DNA of 64,000 bases from Mycobacterium lepraemurium (GCA_002291465.1 CP021238.1:2232001-2296000), one strand, 5' to 3'. Counted from the stretch's first letter, positions 1 to 10,518 are shown. Notes: a model not told the origin generated them from the sequence alone. Program-made: numbers and translations.

Positions 1-179
1 ATCAAGGCCAATCCGGCTGTCCGCGTGCGGGTCGGCGGCCGCTGGGCGCACCGGCACCGCGCACTTATTGCCGGACGACGACCCCGTGCAGCGGCTGGGC
101 AACCTGCTCCGCCTCAACAGCGCGATGGTGCGCCTGATGGGCAGTGACCTGCTGACCATCCGGGTGGACCTGGACTGAC
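1..179 (+). pseudogene. 3' fragment of a DUF385 deazaflavin (F420)-dependent nitroreductase-family gene, frameshifted
   Basis: The window opens inside this gene. The first bases read IKANPAVRVRVGGR in frame 1. The continuation TGTAHLLPDDDPVQRLGNLL is in frame 3 and ends at a TGA at 177-179, so about one base is gained near position 43. The pattern 'NP.VRV.VGGR..TGTA.LLP.DDP..RL' is typical of the C-terminal half of Ddn-like DUF385 proteins, which bind coenzyme F420. The 5' part lies outside the window, so whether the frameshift destroys an otherwise complete gene cannot be judged. Confidence 0.6.
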
Positions 180-218
180 CTCGACGCGCGTGTCGGCGGC
201 CGGCATTAAGGTCGGCGC

Positions 219-551
219 ATGCCCTACGACGAGGACCTGGCCAACCGGATCCGCGAGCTGCTCGGCGGTCAACCGGGCATCGAGGAGAAGCGCATGTTCG
301 GCGGGCTGGCGTTTCTGCTCAACGGCCACATGCCGGTGGCGGCCAGCGGTCAGGGCGGGCTGCTGGTGCGGGTGCCGCCCGAGAACACCGACAAACTCGC
401 CGCGCGCGCCCATGTCGGCCCGATGGTGATGGCCGGGCGGGCAACCCCCGGCTGGTTACGAGTCGACGCCGCCGGGGTGCGGACCAAACGCCAGGTTGCG
501 GGTTGGGTAGCCCGCGGCGTCGGATACGCCGGAAGCCTGCCGCCCAAGTAG
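219..551 (+). CDS. TfoX N-terminal domain protein
   Basis: A 110-residue protein starting MPYDEDLANRIRELL. The segment EEKRMFGGLAFLLNGHM (residues about 22-39) is the hallmark 'K.MFGG..F...G.M' of the TfoX N-terminal domain. It is followed by LLVRVPPENTDKL and a C-terminal W..RGV..A. Stand-alone TfoX-N proteins are common in actinobacteria and their function is unknown; DNA competence is not implied. The gene is intact between a frameshifted nitroreductase fragment and a frameshifted Rv1870c-like gene. The ATG fits the usual domain start. Confidence 0.75.
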   Translation: MPYDEDLANRIRELLGGQPGIEEKRMFGGLAFLLNGHMPVAASGQGGLLVRVPPENTDKLAARAHVGPMVMAGRATPGWLRVDAAGVRTKRQVAGWVARGVGYAGSLPPK

Positions 552-592
552 CGGCGCCGTTTGCCCGCGCGCGCCGGGGTACGCGAATCGGT

Positions 593-1228
593 ATGAGCAA
601 CCGCGACCAGCGAGTACGACGACTGCTTGACGTCGCGGCCAGACGTACGCGGCGCAGGCGGGCATCAAGCTGAGCGACAAGCCGATGCCATTGTTTCAGC
701 TTCTGGTGCTGTGCATGCTGGCCAGCAAGCCGATCGACGCGGCCATCGCCGTGGGCGCGGCGGCCGAACTGTTCAAGGCGGGTCTACGAACCCTCAAGGC
801 GGTGCTGGACGCGGATCGGCAGATCATGATCGATGCGTTCGGGCGCACCCACTATGTGCGTTACGCACGAGAGCTCGGCCACCCGGCTCACCGACATGGT
901 CGAGCGCGTACGCGACGACTACTCCGGTGATCTGCGCGAACTGGCCGCTCGCAGCGAGCACGACACGGCGTCGGCGAAACGGATGCTGAAGAGATTCAAG
1001 GGGATCGGCGACACCGGCGCCGACATCTTTCTGCGCGAAGTCCAAGACGTGTGGACCTGGGTGCGGCCCTACTTCGATGACCGGGCCACCGGCGCCGCCA
1101 AGAAACTGGGGCTGCCCGCCGAGCCGGACAAGCTGGGAAGCCTTGCGCCGCAAGCCAATGCGCGGCTGGCCGCCGCCCTGGTGAGGGCGTCGCTGGACGA
1201 CGACGTGCGCCGGCAGGTCAGCGGCTGA
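593..1228 (+). pseudogene. Rv1870c-like conserved protein (helix-hairpin-helix, endonuclease III-like fold), two frameshifts
   Basis: Starting from the ATG at 593 (MSNRDQRVRRLLDVAAR), the homologous continuation TYAAQAGIKLSDKPMPLFQL is in another frame, giving a lesion near 641. A second shift near 865-880 moves the reading from RTHYVRY to ESSATRLTDMVERVRDDY. The final part contains KRFKGIGDTGADIFLREV, a helix-hairpin-helix-like segment of the kind seen in DNA glycosylase folds. Together the pieces give about 211 residues, the length I recall for Rv1870c. The DNA role is inferred from the fold only. The gene cannot produce its full protein without two frame corrections. Confidence 0.7.
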
Positions 1229-1235
1229 CCGCCCC

Positions 1236-1961
1236 GTGGCCGTGCGCATCGGTACCTCCGGGTGGTCGTATGACCACTGGACGGATGTGCTGTACCCGCC
1301 GGGAACGCCGTCGGCGCGCCGGCTGTCCCGCTACATCGAGGTGTTCGACACCGTCGAGTTGAACGCCAGTTTCTACCGCTGGCCCAAGGATTCGACATTC
1401 TCGGGGTGGCGCGAGCAGTTGCCGGACGGCTTCACCATGTCGGTCAAGGCGCACCGCGGACTCACCCACTACCGCCGGCTGGCCTCCCTCGAGCCGTGGA
1501 TCGAACGGTTCGAACGGTTCTGGGAGTTGCTGGGCGATCGGCGCGGCGTGCTGCTGGTGCAGTTGCATCCCGAGCAGTAGCGCGACGACGCCCGCCTGGT
1601 TTCCTTCTTGGAGCGCATGCCCGCGTCCATCCGCGTCGCCGTCGAACTGCGCCACCCATCGTGGAACGACCCCGCGGTGTATGCGCTGCTGGAGCGCCGC
1701 CGTGCGGCGTACGTGGTGACGAGCGGCCTTGGGCTGGCGTGCATCCCGAGTGCGACGACCGACCTGGTCTACATCCGGGTGCACGGACCGGACCCGGCCG
1801 CCAACTATGCCGGCTCGTACTCCGACGACGACTTGCGGTGTTGGGCCGAGCGGATCACCGCGTGGGACGGTGGAGGAAAGGACGTGTGGATGTATTTCAA
1901 CAACGACCTGGGCGGCCACGCGGTACGCAACACGCTCGCGTTGCGCGAGCTGGTGGGTTGA
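1236..1961 (+). pseudogene. DUF72 family (YecE-like) protein with an in-frame TAG
   Basis: Both halves are in one frame from the GTG at 1236 (VAVRIGTSGWSYDHW) to a TGA at 1959-1961, broken only by a TAG at 1578-1580 within QLHPEQ*RDDARL. The family usually has Gln or another residue here, so a single CAG-to-TAG transition is the simplest cause. DUF72 markers are clear: G(T/C)SGWSY at the start, the VELNASFYRWP segment (residues about 30-40), and VYIRVHGP and YFNND near the end. Known DUF72 structures are TIM barrels of uncertain function. The gene starts 7 bases after the Rv1870c-like pseudogene, so the two probably formed an operon. Confidence 0.8.
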
Positions 1962-2007
1962 GTGCCCGCGAGTAGGCTGAAACTTCGACAGAACGGAGCA
2001 ACCCATC

Positions 2008-3240
2008 ATGGCCAGCGCGACCGGCTTCGTCATCATCGGCGGCGGACTTGCGGCGGCAAAAGCCGTGGAAGCATTGCGGGATAACAACTTCGACGGTCGC
2101 ATCATCGTGTTAGCCGACGAGGAGCACCTGCCCTACGAACGGCCGCCGCTGTCCAAGGAGTTTCTGGCCGGCAAGAAGTCGCTGACCGACTTCACCGTGC
2201 AGAACTCGGACTGGTACCGGGACAACGACGTCGACCTGCGTCTCAGCACCCGGGTGTGCGCGCTGGACGCCGCCGGCCACACCGTCGGGCTCGCCGAGGG
2301 CACCACCGTGGCCTACGACAAGCTGCTGCTGGCCACCGGATCGGCCGCGCGGCGTCCGCCGATCCCGGGATCGGATTGCGCCGGCGTGCGTTACCTGCGC
2401 ACGTATGAAGACGCGGTGGCGTTGAATTCCTTTCTGGGCGAAGGGAAGTCGCTGGCAGTGGTGGGTGCGGGGTGGATCGGGCTGGAAGTGGCTGCGGCCG
2501 CGCGCCAGCGTGGTGTCGAGGTCACGGTGGTGGAGGCGGCCCGACAACCCCTGACCGCGGCGCTGGGGGAAACCGTCGGTGAGGTGTTCGCCACGCTGCA
2601 TCGCGAGCACGGCGTGGATCTGCGGCTCGAGACGCAAGTGCGAGAGATCACCCGGGCCGACGGCTCGGCGACCGGCCTGCGCACCACGGACGGGTCGGCG
2701 ATCCCCGCGGACGCGGTGCTGGTGGCCGTCGGCGCCCAACCCAACATCGAACTCGCCGAGGCGGCCGGGCTGTCCCTGGCCGATGGTGGGGTGCTGGTCG
2801 ACGCGTCGTTGCGCACCAGCGATCCCGACATCTACGCCGTCGGCGACATCGCCGCCGCCGAACATCCGCTGCTGCGCACCCGGATCCGCACCGAGCACTG
2901 GGCCAACGCGCTCAAACAGCCCGCGGTCGCCGTGGCCGGGATGCTGGGCAGGCCGGGAGAATACGACGAACTGCCCTACTTCTTCACCGACCAGTACGAC
3001 CTGGGCATGGAGTACGTCGGGCATGCGCCCCGGTTCGAGCGGGTGGTGTTCCGCGGCGACGTCGCAGCCCGCGAATTCGTCGCGTTCTGGCTCGACGCCG
3101 ACGACCGGGTGCTGGCCGGGATGAACGTCAACATCTGGGATGTGGTTGACGACGTCAAGGCCCTGATCCGGTCCCGGGCGCCCATCGACGCTGACCGGCT
3201 CGGTGATCCCGGCGCACCGCTGGGCGAGCTGCTCGGTTGA
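2008..3240 (+). CDS. FAD-dependent ferredoxin reductase (Rv1869c-like)
   Basis: A 410-residue flavoprotein reductase of the rubredoxin/putidaredoxin reductase type. It transfers electrons from NAD(P)H via FAD to a ferredoxin, often to feed a cytochrome P450 or oxygenase; the partner is not visible here. The N-terminus has the FAD-binding VIIGGGLAAAKAVEAL (residues 7-22) and YERPPLSKEFL. A second Rossmann motif, VVGAGWIGLEVAAAARQRG, near residue 150 binds the pyridine nucleotide. The FAD-contacting DIYAVGDIA lies near residue 275, and a C-terminal reductase domain follows. It is intact and full length, starting 46 bases after the DUF72 pseudogene. Confidence 0.88.
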   Translation: MASATGFVIIGGGLAAAKAVEALRDNNFDGRIIVLADEEHLPYERPPLSKEFLAGKKSLTDFTVQNSDWYRDNDVDLRLSTRVCALDAAGHTVGLAEGTTVAYDKLLLATGSAARRPPIPGSDCAGVRYLRTYEDAVALNSFLGEGKSLAVVGAGWIGLEVAAAARQRGVEVTVVEAARQPLTAALGETVGEVFATLHREHGVDLRLETQVREITRADGSATGLRTTDGSAIPADAVLVAVGAQPNIELAEAAGLSLADGGVLVDASLRTSDPDIYAVGDIAAAEHPLLRTRIRTEHWANALKQPAVAVAGMLGRPGEYDELPYFFTDQYDLGMEYVGHAPRFERVVFRGDVAAREFVAFWLDADDRVLAGMNVNIWDVVDDVKALIRSRAPIDADRLGDPGAPLGELLG

Positions 3241-3244
3241 CGGG

Positions 3245-5331
3245 TCAGCCCGCGGGGCGCTGGGCCGGCGATCCCTCGGCGCAGTGCTGCGGCGGCGTCC
3301 ACCGGCCGTCGATGACCTCGGGTGGGCATTGCACCTGCAACCACTTCCGCTCGGTGCGGCGGCGCTTGATCCGCAGCCGGGCATTGCCGGGCATGGTCAC
3401 CAGCTCGTTGCAGGTCAGGTAGTACACGTCGTCGACGGCGTCGATCAGATCCTCCTCCACCCGCAGAGATCCCAAGGCGCGCGACGTCATTCGGAGCTCG
3501 TGGGTGAACCGCATGGTGGCGTCGTGGGCCAGCTCCTTAGAGCCGCGGGCGGTGGCCGCCAGCCGCTCGGCCAGCGTCGCCGGCGCGGCGGCGGCGCAGC
3601 AGCATCGCCGGGTCGTCGGCGAACGTCTGGCTGGCCAGCTCGGCGTCCCCGGGCCCGCGGTGTACAACCCGCGCCACCGCGGCGTCCACGGCGGCGGCGG
3701 TCTTCGGCGCCAGCGCGCGGATGCTGGCGAGGTTGCCGTCGGCGGCCAGCGCACACAACGGCGGGTCGGCCGCCAACATTGCCGCCAGCTCGGCGGTTTA
3801 GGCTGCCACCAGGCCGCTTTCGGTGATCATGCCGAGGCCGGGCACACTCTGCCCGGCCTGGCTGCGCACCAGCGCCGCCGCCGTGATCCCGGTGTCGAGC
3901 AGCCACAGCGCGTTGAGGATCCAGCCCTGGTGGATGCGGTCGCGCAACAGCCGCAGCCGCACCTCCAGCGCGGCCTGCGGCAGCAATGCCAGTTGGGAGG
4001 CATCCACCTGCTCGGCCACGGCGGCGGCGCAGTAGTCGCGGGTGTTCGCCCGCAAGTGCCGCAGCAGCGCCACCGACCGTCCCGCGGCCACCGCCTTGGC
4101 GATCGAGCCGAGCGCCCCGCCTGCCAACGCCGGCTCACCGAACGGCAGCGGATCGCCGACCTGGGGCCGGCCCACCAGGGCGTCGCGGGCGACGGCGTCC
4201 TGGTCCTAGCCGGCCAGCTGGGTGGCAGCGACCATGTTGACCGACACCCCGACATAGGGCCGGTGGCCGAACGCCGCGCTGGCCATGCTGTCCCATTCCT
4301 CGCCGACCGCGCCGCCCAGCGCGAGCACCCGGCCCAACACCCGGCTCGCGGTGCGCAACCCGCTCAGTTGGACGTCGAGCGTGATCGGAGTGAGCGGCCC
4401 GGGCAGCGCCTCGGTGAGCGCGGTGGCCGAAAACACCGGGAACCGCTGGTCGATCCGGGCGTCGAATTCGCCTTCCACGCCTTCGGGCGCCGCGCTGTGC
4501 GCGCCGTTGCCCGCCCGCTGCGGCAGCACCTCGACGGGCAGCGCGAGCTGGGCGCCGTGATTGATAGCGCCCGCGGTGTCCAGCCGCCGCCCGACCAGCC
4601 CACGCGCGGTGTCGGCGACCGCGTCCAGCGCGTGCCAGCCGAACTCGAACAGCCAATCCTCTTGCGCCGCAGCAACATTGATATCCGGAATCAGCTGCGA
4701 CCAGCTGCGCACCCGGTGCAGCCGGGAACGGGGGTCGGTGGCGCGCAGCATCCGCCAGGCGGTGACCAGGTTGACGGTGTCCGGGCTGGCCAGGTCCACC
4801 ACACCGGTGCGGTCGGTGTCGAGGGCCGTCACCAAAAAGCGCATCAGGTCGTCGAGGTGCAGCACCCGCATCGGCTGCGCCGACACCTTGGTGTGCCGCA
4901 CGGTGGCCACCGTGCGGCACACCATCCAGTCGAGCTGACGACCGACCGGCGGCGCGATCCGGACTACCACGCTAGGCCCCCAGCACGAGGCCACCAGGTC
5001 GATACAGCTCGGGCCGGCCGGCGGCCTGCGACACGAACAACAGTCGGGACCCGGCCCGGGCGGCGGCGTCGGTGACGCGCGCCAGCCCGTCCATGGCGGC
5101 GTTGCCGGGCGCGGTGGGGTCGATCGGGGCCAGGTGTATGACCGCGTCAGCCTCGTCGGTCAGTTACCGCAACACCCGGTCGCGCAGCGGCTCGCAAACG
5201 AATTCGACGTTGCGGTCCAGGCAGGGGTACGACAGTTCAGCAATTCCGGTGACGGTGTGCCCGGCCGCGATCAGCTGCCCAGCGACCAGCCACCCGAGTG
5301 CGCCGGTGGCGTCGGTAACCAGGATGTGCAC
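3245..5331 (-). pseudogene. Rv1868-like SDR/epimerase-type protein with three stops and two frameshifts
   Basis: Reading from a GTG at 5331, the N-terminus VHILVTDATGALGWLVAGQL is a Rossmann NAD(P)-binding start of the epimerase/NmrA kind. The coding trace is interrupted by TAA at 5164-5166 (VLR*LTDEAD), a frameshift near 4990-5005, TAG at 4206-4208 (LAG*DQDAVAR), TAA at 3798-3800 (VAA*TAELAAM) and a frameshift near 3590. It ends QCPPEVIDGRWTPPQ before a TGA at 3245. The reconstructed product is about 695 residues, close to the 699 I recall for Rv1868, whose function is unknown. All three stops are one C-to-T change from Gln codons. It is among the most heavily damaged genes in the window. 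Confidence 0.8.
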
Positions 5332-5463
5332 CTGGGCTCACCTCCCCCCAACCCTCAGCACTCAACAATAGGCAAATAGGCACTGGCTACGCGACCGTCG
5401 GTCCGGTAACGGTTCGATGACCGGCGGTGACGCCGGCGCCGGGGCCGGGGCCACTGCCCCGGG

Positions 5464-6948
5464 CTACTGCAGCGTCGCGCTGCCGTCGTCGGCGACGGCG
5501 ACCTTGGCGCCACCGATGTCCTCGCGCACGGTTGCCTGCGCGGCGGCGCGATCGGTGACGACGGCCAGGGCGCGCGACCCGTCCGGGGTGCGCACCGCCA
5601 GGAACGCCTTCACCGGCTCACCCTCGCGGTCGTGGGGCGTCGTCCAGGCCTCGACGGTGCCGACGCCCTCCCACTCGACCGCCGCATCGGGCGTCGGCTC
5701 CCGGTCGACGGCCGATTGGGTGTCCTCCCAACGGAATTCGGCCGGCGGTTCGGTGCCGTAGACACCGAAGCTGTGCTTGGTCAGGTAGCCGCCGTTGGCG
5801 GTGATCAAACCGCGCCGCCCGGGATTGGCCACCAGCAACTCGGCCATGGTGGCGATGGAGTGCATGACGTAGTTGCTCCACGGCCCGCCCGCAAACGTCA
5901 GCCCGCCGGTCACCGTGAGCGGTCGGGCGGGGTCGTCGAGGCCCAGCCCGAGTTCGGCCGCCGCCACCTGCACCGCGGAGGGAAAGCACGAGTACAGGTC
6001 CACGTGGTCGACGTCGTCGATGCCCAGCCCGGCCAGTTGCAGCGCCCGGGCGCCGCCGATCCGGATGGCCGCCGAGCGGTGCAGCTCGTGGCGTTCGGCG
6101 ATGGATGCGGTGTCATGCGCATCCGTGCCCGCCAGCGGGTAGACCCACCGCTCGGGCGGGATCTTCAACCGTCGCGCCTGCTCCACCGAGGTCAGCACGA
6201 GCGCCGCACCCTGGTCGACCATGTTGTTGGAGTTCATCAACTTGGTGTACGGCCAGCTGATCATCCGGTTGTGCGGCCCCGCCCGGCAGATGTCGTCGGC
6301 GCTGTGCGGGGTGCGGATCCAGGCGTGCGGGTTGCCCACCGCCACCGTGTTGAACCGCGCCCACAGCCGCCCGATGCGGGTGAGGTGGTCCTCGACCGAC
6401 CAACCGTTGGCCACCCGCAGCGCCTGCTCGAACAGGGGGTAGACGTAGGCCGGCCGGTCCAGGGAGATCCTGATCTCGGCGTCGCCGGCCATCGCCACGT
6501 CTTCGCCACTGACCTCGGCCATCGGCACCGAGCGGTCCTGTTCGGTCCAGACCAGTTTGCCGCCCTTGGCCCGCAATCCCCGTCGGGTGCGCCAGGTTTC
6601 GGCGCCGGCCAGCAGCACCACGTTGGCGCGGCCCCGCTGGATGTCCAGACATGCCTGGTTGACCAGCGATTGCGGCACGTTGCCGCCGACCGGGGTGTAC
6701 AGCGTGCCGAAGTCGCGGGCGCCGATGCGCTGGCCGAGCAGCAGCCCGGGATCGCGATACTGCGCCGAGAGGATGTTGACCACCCGGATGGAATCCACCG
6801 CCTCGATCACCGCGGCGTCGGCGACCCGCTCGACGGCGGCGGCCATCAGGTCGACGGGCTCGACGGAGCGGACCGCCGGGTCGATGTCGTCGCGGTGGTT
6901 GACCTGGCCGTAGCCGATCAGCACCGGGGTGCGGGGGTCGACGGTCAT
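5464..6948 (-). CDS. Thiolase-like acetyl-CoA acetyltransferase family protein (Rv1867-like)
   Basis: A 494-residue protein, the length I recall for Rv1867. The start TPVLIGYGQVNHRDD and the segments GGNVPQSLVNQACLDIQRGR, LLAGAETW and DLYSCFPSAVQVAAAELGLG follow the thiolase/SCP-x fold. The nucleophile Cys region is atypical, so a classical thiolase reaction is not assured. A C-terminal domain of about 100 residues (EWEGVGTVEAWTTPHDREGEP) resembles the OB-type tail of related acyl-CoA proteins. It is intact between two heavily decayed genes on the same strand (Rv1868-like upstream, Rv1866-like downstream in coordinate). An operonic role in CoA-ester metabolism is inferred. Confidence 0.8.
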   Translation of the reverse strand: MTVDPRTPVLIGYGQVNHRDDIDPAVRSVEPVDLMAAAVERVADAAVIEAVDSIRVVNILSAQYRDPGLLLGQRIGARDFGTLYTPVGGNVPQSLVNQACLDIQRGRANVVLLAGAETWRTRRGLRAKGGKLVWTEQDRSVPMAEVSGEDVAMAGDAEIRISLDRPAYVYPLFEQALRVANGWSVEDHLTRIGRLWARFNTVAVGNPHAWIRTPHSADDICRAGPHNRMISWPYTKLMNSNNMVDQGAALVLTSVEQARRLKIPPERWVYPLAGTDAHDTASIAERHELHRSAAIRIGGARALQLAGLGIDDVDHVDLYSCFPSAVQVAAAELGLGLDDPARPLTVTGGLTFAGGPWSNYVMHSIATMAELLVANPGRRGLITANGGYLTKHSFGVYGTEPPAEFRWEDTQSAVDREPTPDAAVEWEGVGTVEAWTTPHDREGEPVKAFLAVRTPDGSRALAVVTDRAAAQATVREDIGGAKVAVADDGSATLQ

Positions 6949-6966
6949 AGAACGAATTTAGCGTGG

Positions 6967-9411
6967 CTATGAATCCGGCCGGGCCGCCGGCCCCGGCGCC
7001 GGACCGGCCGGGTCGGCGGGCCCGAACAGCACCCGCTCGTCGAGCAGCCGCCGAATGTCGGCGGTGTTCATGCCCAGCAGGTCGCGGCAGATCGCCACGG
7101 TGTCCTGGCCGGGCAGCGGCGCCGGGGCCTGGCGGGCCGGCGGGACGTGGCTAAACGGCGCCGGGCCGGTCTCGGCCGGCAGCGGGTTGTCGATCAGCGG
7201 ATGCCGCATCGGGCGGTAGAGGTTGCGGGCGATCAGCTGCGGGTCCTCCAGGATGTCCGGCAGGCGGTTCATCGGGCCGGCCGGCACCGCGGCCGCCTGC
7301 AGCAGCTCGGCGGCCCGCACCGGGGTGCGGGTGCGGGTCCACGCCGCGACCAGCTCCACCAGCTCGCGGCGATGGGCCAGCCGCGCCTCCGCGGTGCCGA
7401 AGCGGGGGTCGTCCGCCCATTCGGCGTGGTCGAAAACCGAAGCGGCGCGCCGCCATTCGTCATCCGACCGGATCGAGATGACGCACCACTCGTCGTTCCC
7501 GGCACAAGGGTAGACCGCGTGCAGGCCGGTGTCCGGGCGGATCTGGGCCACACCGGCGGCTAGCGCGGCCTGCGTGACATACAGCGTGTCGAGCTGGTTG
7601 ACCACCACCTCGGCCTGCGAGATGTGCACGTGGGCTCCGGTGCCGGCCCGGTCGCGGTGGATCAGGGCGGCCAGCGCCGCGATCGCGGTGCCCCGCCCTA
7701 CCACGTGATCGGGGAAGATCGTCGTCGCGTCGTAGAACGCGTGCCGGCCGGCGTCGTCGTGTTCCCGCGCATCGTCGGACGTCCACAACCGGGTCACCCC
7801 GGTGGTGGCGCGCACCAGGGGGCCGTAGCCTATCCGGTTGCTCCACGGCCCGGCGTCGTCGAAGGCGCTGCTTTCGGCCAGCACGATCCGCGGGTTGATC
7901 GCGCGCAGCTGTTCGTAGGAAAACCCAGTGCGGCAAGGGTTCCCGGTTTGAAGTTGGCGAACACCGCGTCGGCCTCGGCCACCAGCCGGGCGAAGATCGT
8001 CTTGCCCTGCGCGCTGCGCAGGTCCAGTCCCAGCGCCCGGTTGTTGCGGTGCGTCCAGGCGAACGACTCGCTCATGGCCTCGCCGGCGCGGGCCTGGCGC
8101 AGCCCGTCGGGGTAGTCCGCGCTCTCGACCTTGATGACGTCGGCGCCCAGGTCGCCGAACAACCGGCTCAGCTCGCCGCCGGCGACGATGATGCCCAGGT
8201 CCAGGATGCGCAGGCCGGCGAAGGGATGGTCGCCGAGCCGGCCCGCCGACGACGGCACCACTGACGGGGCGCCGCGCCAGTACGGTTCGTCCTGGCCGGC
8301 GGCGGGCACCGGCGCGCGAAAGCCCGCGCGCCGGCCGTCGACGACGAAATATCCGCTCGGCACGGCGGTGTGACGCCGGGGTCGAGTTCGGCGTCGGTGA
8401 TGGCGCCCACCGCCTGAAAGTGGTCGGATCCCAGGATCTGCGACGGCGTCAGCACCGCGGCGATCGGAACCCCGTGCGCCTGGCCGGCGGCCACCAGATC
8501 CTTCATGGTCTGCCCGGCGAACAGCTTCTGCAGCAGCTCGCCGATCTGCGACCACACCGCGAACCGCGCGCCGATCACGTCGTACTTGGGATCCTGGAAG
8601 TCCTCCGGCTCCCCCCAGCCAGCGGCGCAGCCCGTGCCGTTGCCGCGGCGCCATCACGCACAGCCGGAAGTAGCCGTCCTGGCACGGATAGATCGGGTAG
8701 GCATCCTGGTTCTTCGGCCGGCCCGGCCACCGCCCGCTGCGCCGGATGCCGGCGGCGGCCTGCCCGTGCGCGCCGAACGCCGGCTCGAGCGCCATCACGA
8801 CGGCGTCGAACCACGAGAAGTCGATGTAATCGCCTGTGCCGCAACGTAATCGGTTGTAGTATGCGGCGAGTGCGGGCCCATGCAGCCTGAACGGCCGCGG
8901 TTGCCGACGCGATGCCGTCCGGCGGCAACACCGGAGTGCCGGTGGTGGGGCCGGATCGCGACAGCGCCCCGCACATCGCATACAGCACCGGATCGGTGGC
9001 GCGCCACGACGAGCGCGGGCCGGTGGCGCCGAAATCGGTGATCGACAGCACAACCAGGTGCGGGTAGCGGGCGGCCAGCTCCTCGGCGGAGGTGCCGAAC
9101 ATGGCGCCGCGCTCGTCGACGCCGGTGTCCACCACGATGTCGGCGTCGGCGGCCAGGTCCAGGAAGCGGGCGCAGTCCTCGTCGTCGAACAGGTCCAGCA
9201 CGGTGCTGCGCTTGTTGGCGTTGTGCACGGAGAACGGAATGCTGGCGCCGCGCACCGTGGGCAGCGCGTCACGCCCCAGGCAGCCGCCCGGCGGCTCGAC
9301 CTTGAGGACGTCGGCGCCGAGGTCGGCGAACAGCCGGGTGACCGCGTCGGCGACGCCGTTCGACAAGCCCAGGACACGCACGGCGTCGAGCAACCGGTCG
9401 GCCATCTGCAC
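6967..9411 (-). pseudogene. Fused CaiB/BaiF class III CoA-transferase (Rv1866-like), about four frameshifts
   Basis: Class III CoA-transferases move CoA between carboxylic acids. This gene encoded two tandem copies. The first begins MADRLLDAVRVLGLSNGVAD with VTRLFADLGADVLKVEPPGG; the second has FAGLRILDLGIIVAGGELSR and GDLGADVIKVE. The reading frame changes near 8880, 8628, 8365 and 7925, after which it reads cleanly from AESSAFDDAGPWSNRIGYGP to the stop at 6967. The summed length of about 780-800 residues fits the 778 I recall for Rv1866. No intact product is possible. The start is GTG 9411 or ATG 9405, both preceded by the short gap to divergent uppP. Confidence 0.85.
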
Positions 9412-9600
9412 ACCGTACCCGCCTGGTCAGGCCGCCGCGCGGCGGGCGTTGAGCGCGCCATCGGGATACCGCACCGGACCAAAATGCCGGGTGGGCAAGC
9501 TGTTTCGGCGCGCATCCGCCCTGCACCGCTCGCCGCGGCGGGCGAGCGGCTATCGTCACAGGCTGATCCGCGACCTGTCGTCCGATGGAGGCATCCCCTT

Positions 9601-10518
9601 ATGACCGCACACCTGAGCTACGTCGAGGCCGTGGTGGTCGGCGCCTTCCAGGGCGTCACCGAGCTGTTCCCCGTCTCCAGCCTCGGCCACGCGGTGCTGG
9701 TGCCGGCACTGGCCGGCGGGCGCTGGGCGCAGGGCCTGAGCGTGTCGGCCCACCGATCGCCCTACCTGGCGTTCATCGTGGGCCTGCACGTGGCCACCGC
9801 GGCCGCCCTGCTGGTCTTCTTCTGGCGCGACTGGGTGCGCATCCTGGCCGGCTTCTTCTCCTCGCTGCGGCATCGCCGCATCTTCACGCCCGACGAGCGG
9901 CTGGCCTGGCTGATCGTGGTGGGCACCATCCCGGTGGGGCTGGCCGGGCTGGCGCTGGAGCAGCTGTTCCGCACCAACCTCGGCAAGCCCGTCCCGGCGG
10001 CGGCCTTCCTGCTGCTCAACGGCGTCGCGCTGTATGCCGGTGAGGTGCTGCGCCGGCGCGTCGTGCCGGTGGCGGATGAGCCCGCGGTACCCGACGCGGA
10101 GCGGCAACACGGCGACGAGGCCTCCGACAACCGCCTCGCCCAACTTCCGCTGCGCCGTGGCGTGCTGATCGGCGCCGCGCAGATCCTTGCCCTGCTGCCC
10201 GGCATCAGCCGCTCCGGCATCACCATCGTGGCCGGATTGTGGCGCGGCCTGTCGCACGAGGACGCCGCCCGCTTCTCGTTCCTGCTGGCGACGCCGATCA
10301 TCCTGGCCGCCGGGGTGTACAAGATCCCGGAGCTGTTCGGGCCGCTCGGCGCCGGGATCGGTGGGCAGGTGCTGGCCGGCAGCATCGCCTCGTTCGTGTG
10401 CGCCTACCTGGCGGTGCGCTATCTCACCCGGTACTTCCAGACCCGCACGCTGACGCCGTTCGCGATCTATTGCGCCGTGGCCGGCGGCGCCAGTCTAGTG
10501 TGGCTCGCGCTGCGCTGA
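9601..10518 (+). CDS. uppP: Undecaprenyl-diphosphate phosphatase (second UppP/BacA-type paralogue)
   Basis: A 305-residue integral membrane phosphatase that recycles the C55 (decaprenyl in mycobacteria) pyrophosphate carrier for peptidoglycan and arabinogalactan synthesis. The first motif is FQGVTELFPVSSLGH with Q17, E21 and H30 exactly where the family has its catalytic Glu/Gln, Glu and His. The second motif LLPGISRSGIT supplies the essential Arg. A hydrophilic loop (VADEPAVPDAERQHGDEASDN, residues about 158-178) is longer than usual. The M. tuberculosis orthologue (Rv2136c) sits elsewhere, so this copy is probably an extra paralogue. The ATG at 9601 is chosen because upstream in-frame sequence has no UppP similarity. 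Confidence 0.88.
   Translation: MTAHLSYVEAVVVGAFQGVTELFPVSSLGHAVLVPALAGGRWAQGLSVSAHRSPYLAFIVGLHVATAAALLVFFWRDWVRILAGFFSSLRHRRIFTPDERLAWLIVVGTIPVGLAGLALEQLFRTNLGKPVPAAAFLLLNGVALYAGEVLRRRVVPVADEPAVPDAERQHGDEASDNRLAQLPLRRGVLIGAAQILALLPGISRSGITIVAGLWRGLSHEDAARFSFLLATPIILAAGVYKIPELFGPLGAGIGGQVLAGSIASFVCAYLAVRYLTRYFQTRTLTPFAIYCAVAGGASLVWLALR

Noticed and set aside
1503..1520. GAACGGTTC repeated twice in the DUF72 gene as another slippage duplication
   Set aside because: It encodes ERFERF, which is plausible native helix sequence for the family and does not disturb the frame.
7830..9515. Long open frame of about 560 codons on the minus strand
   Set aside because: It is a GC-rich frame that catches pieces of the CoA-transferase in and out of frame. 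Homology follows several frames, so it is a pseudogene composite and not a separate protein.
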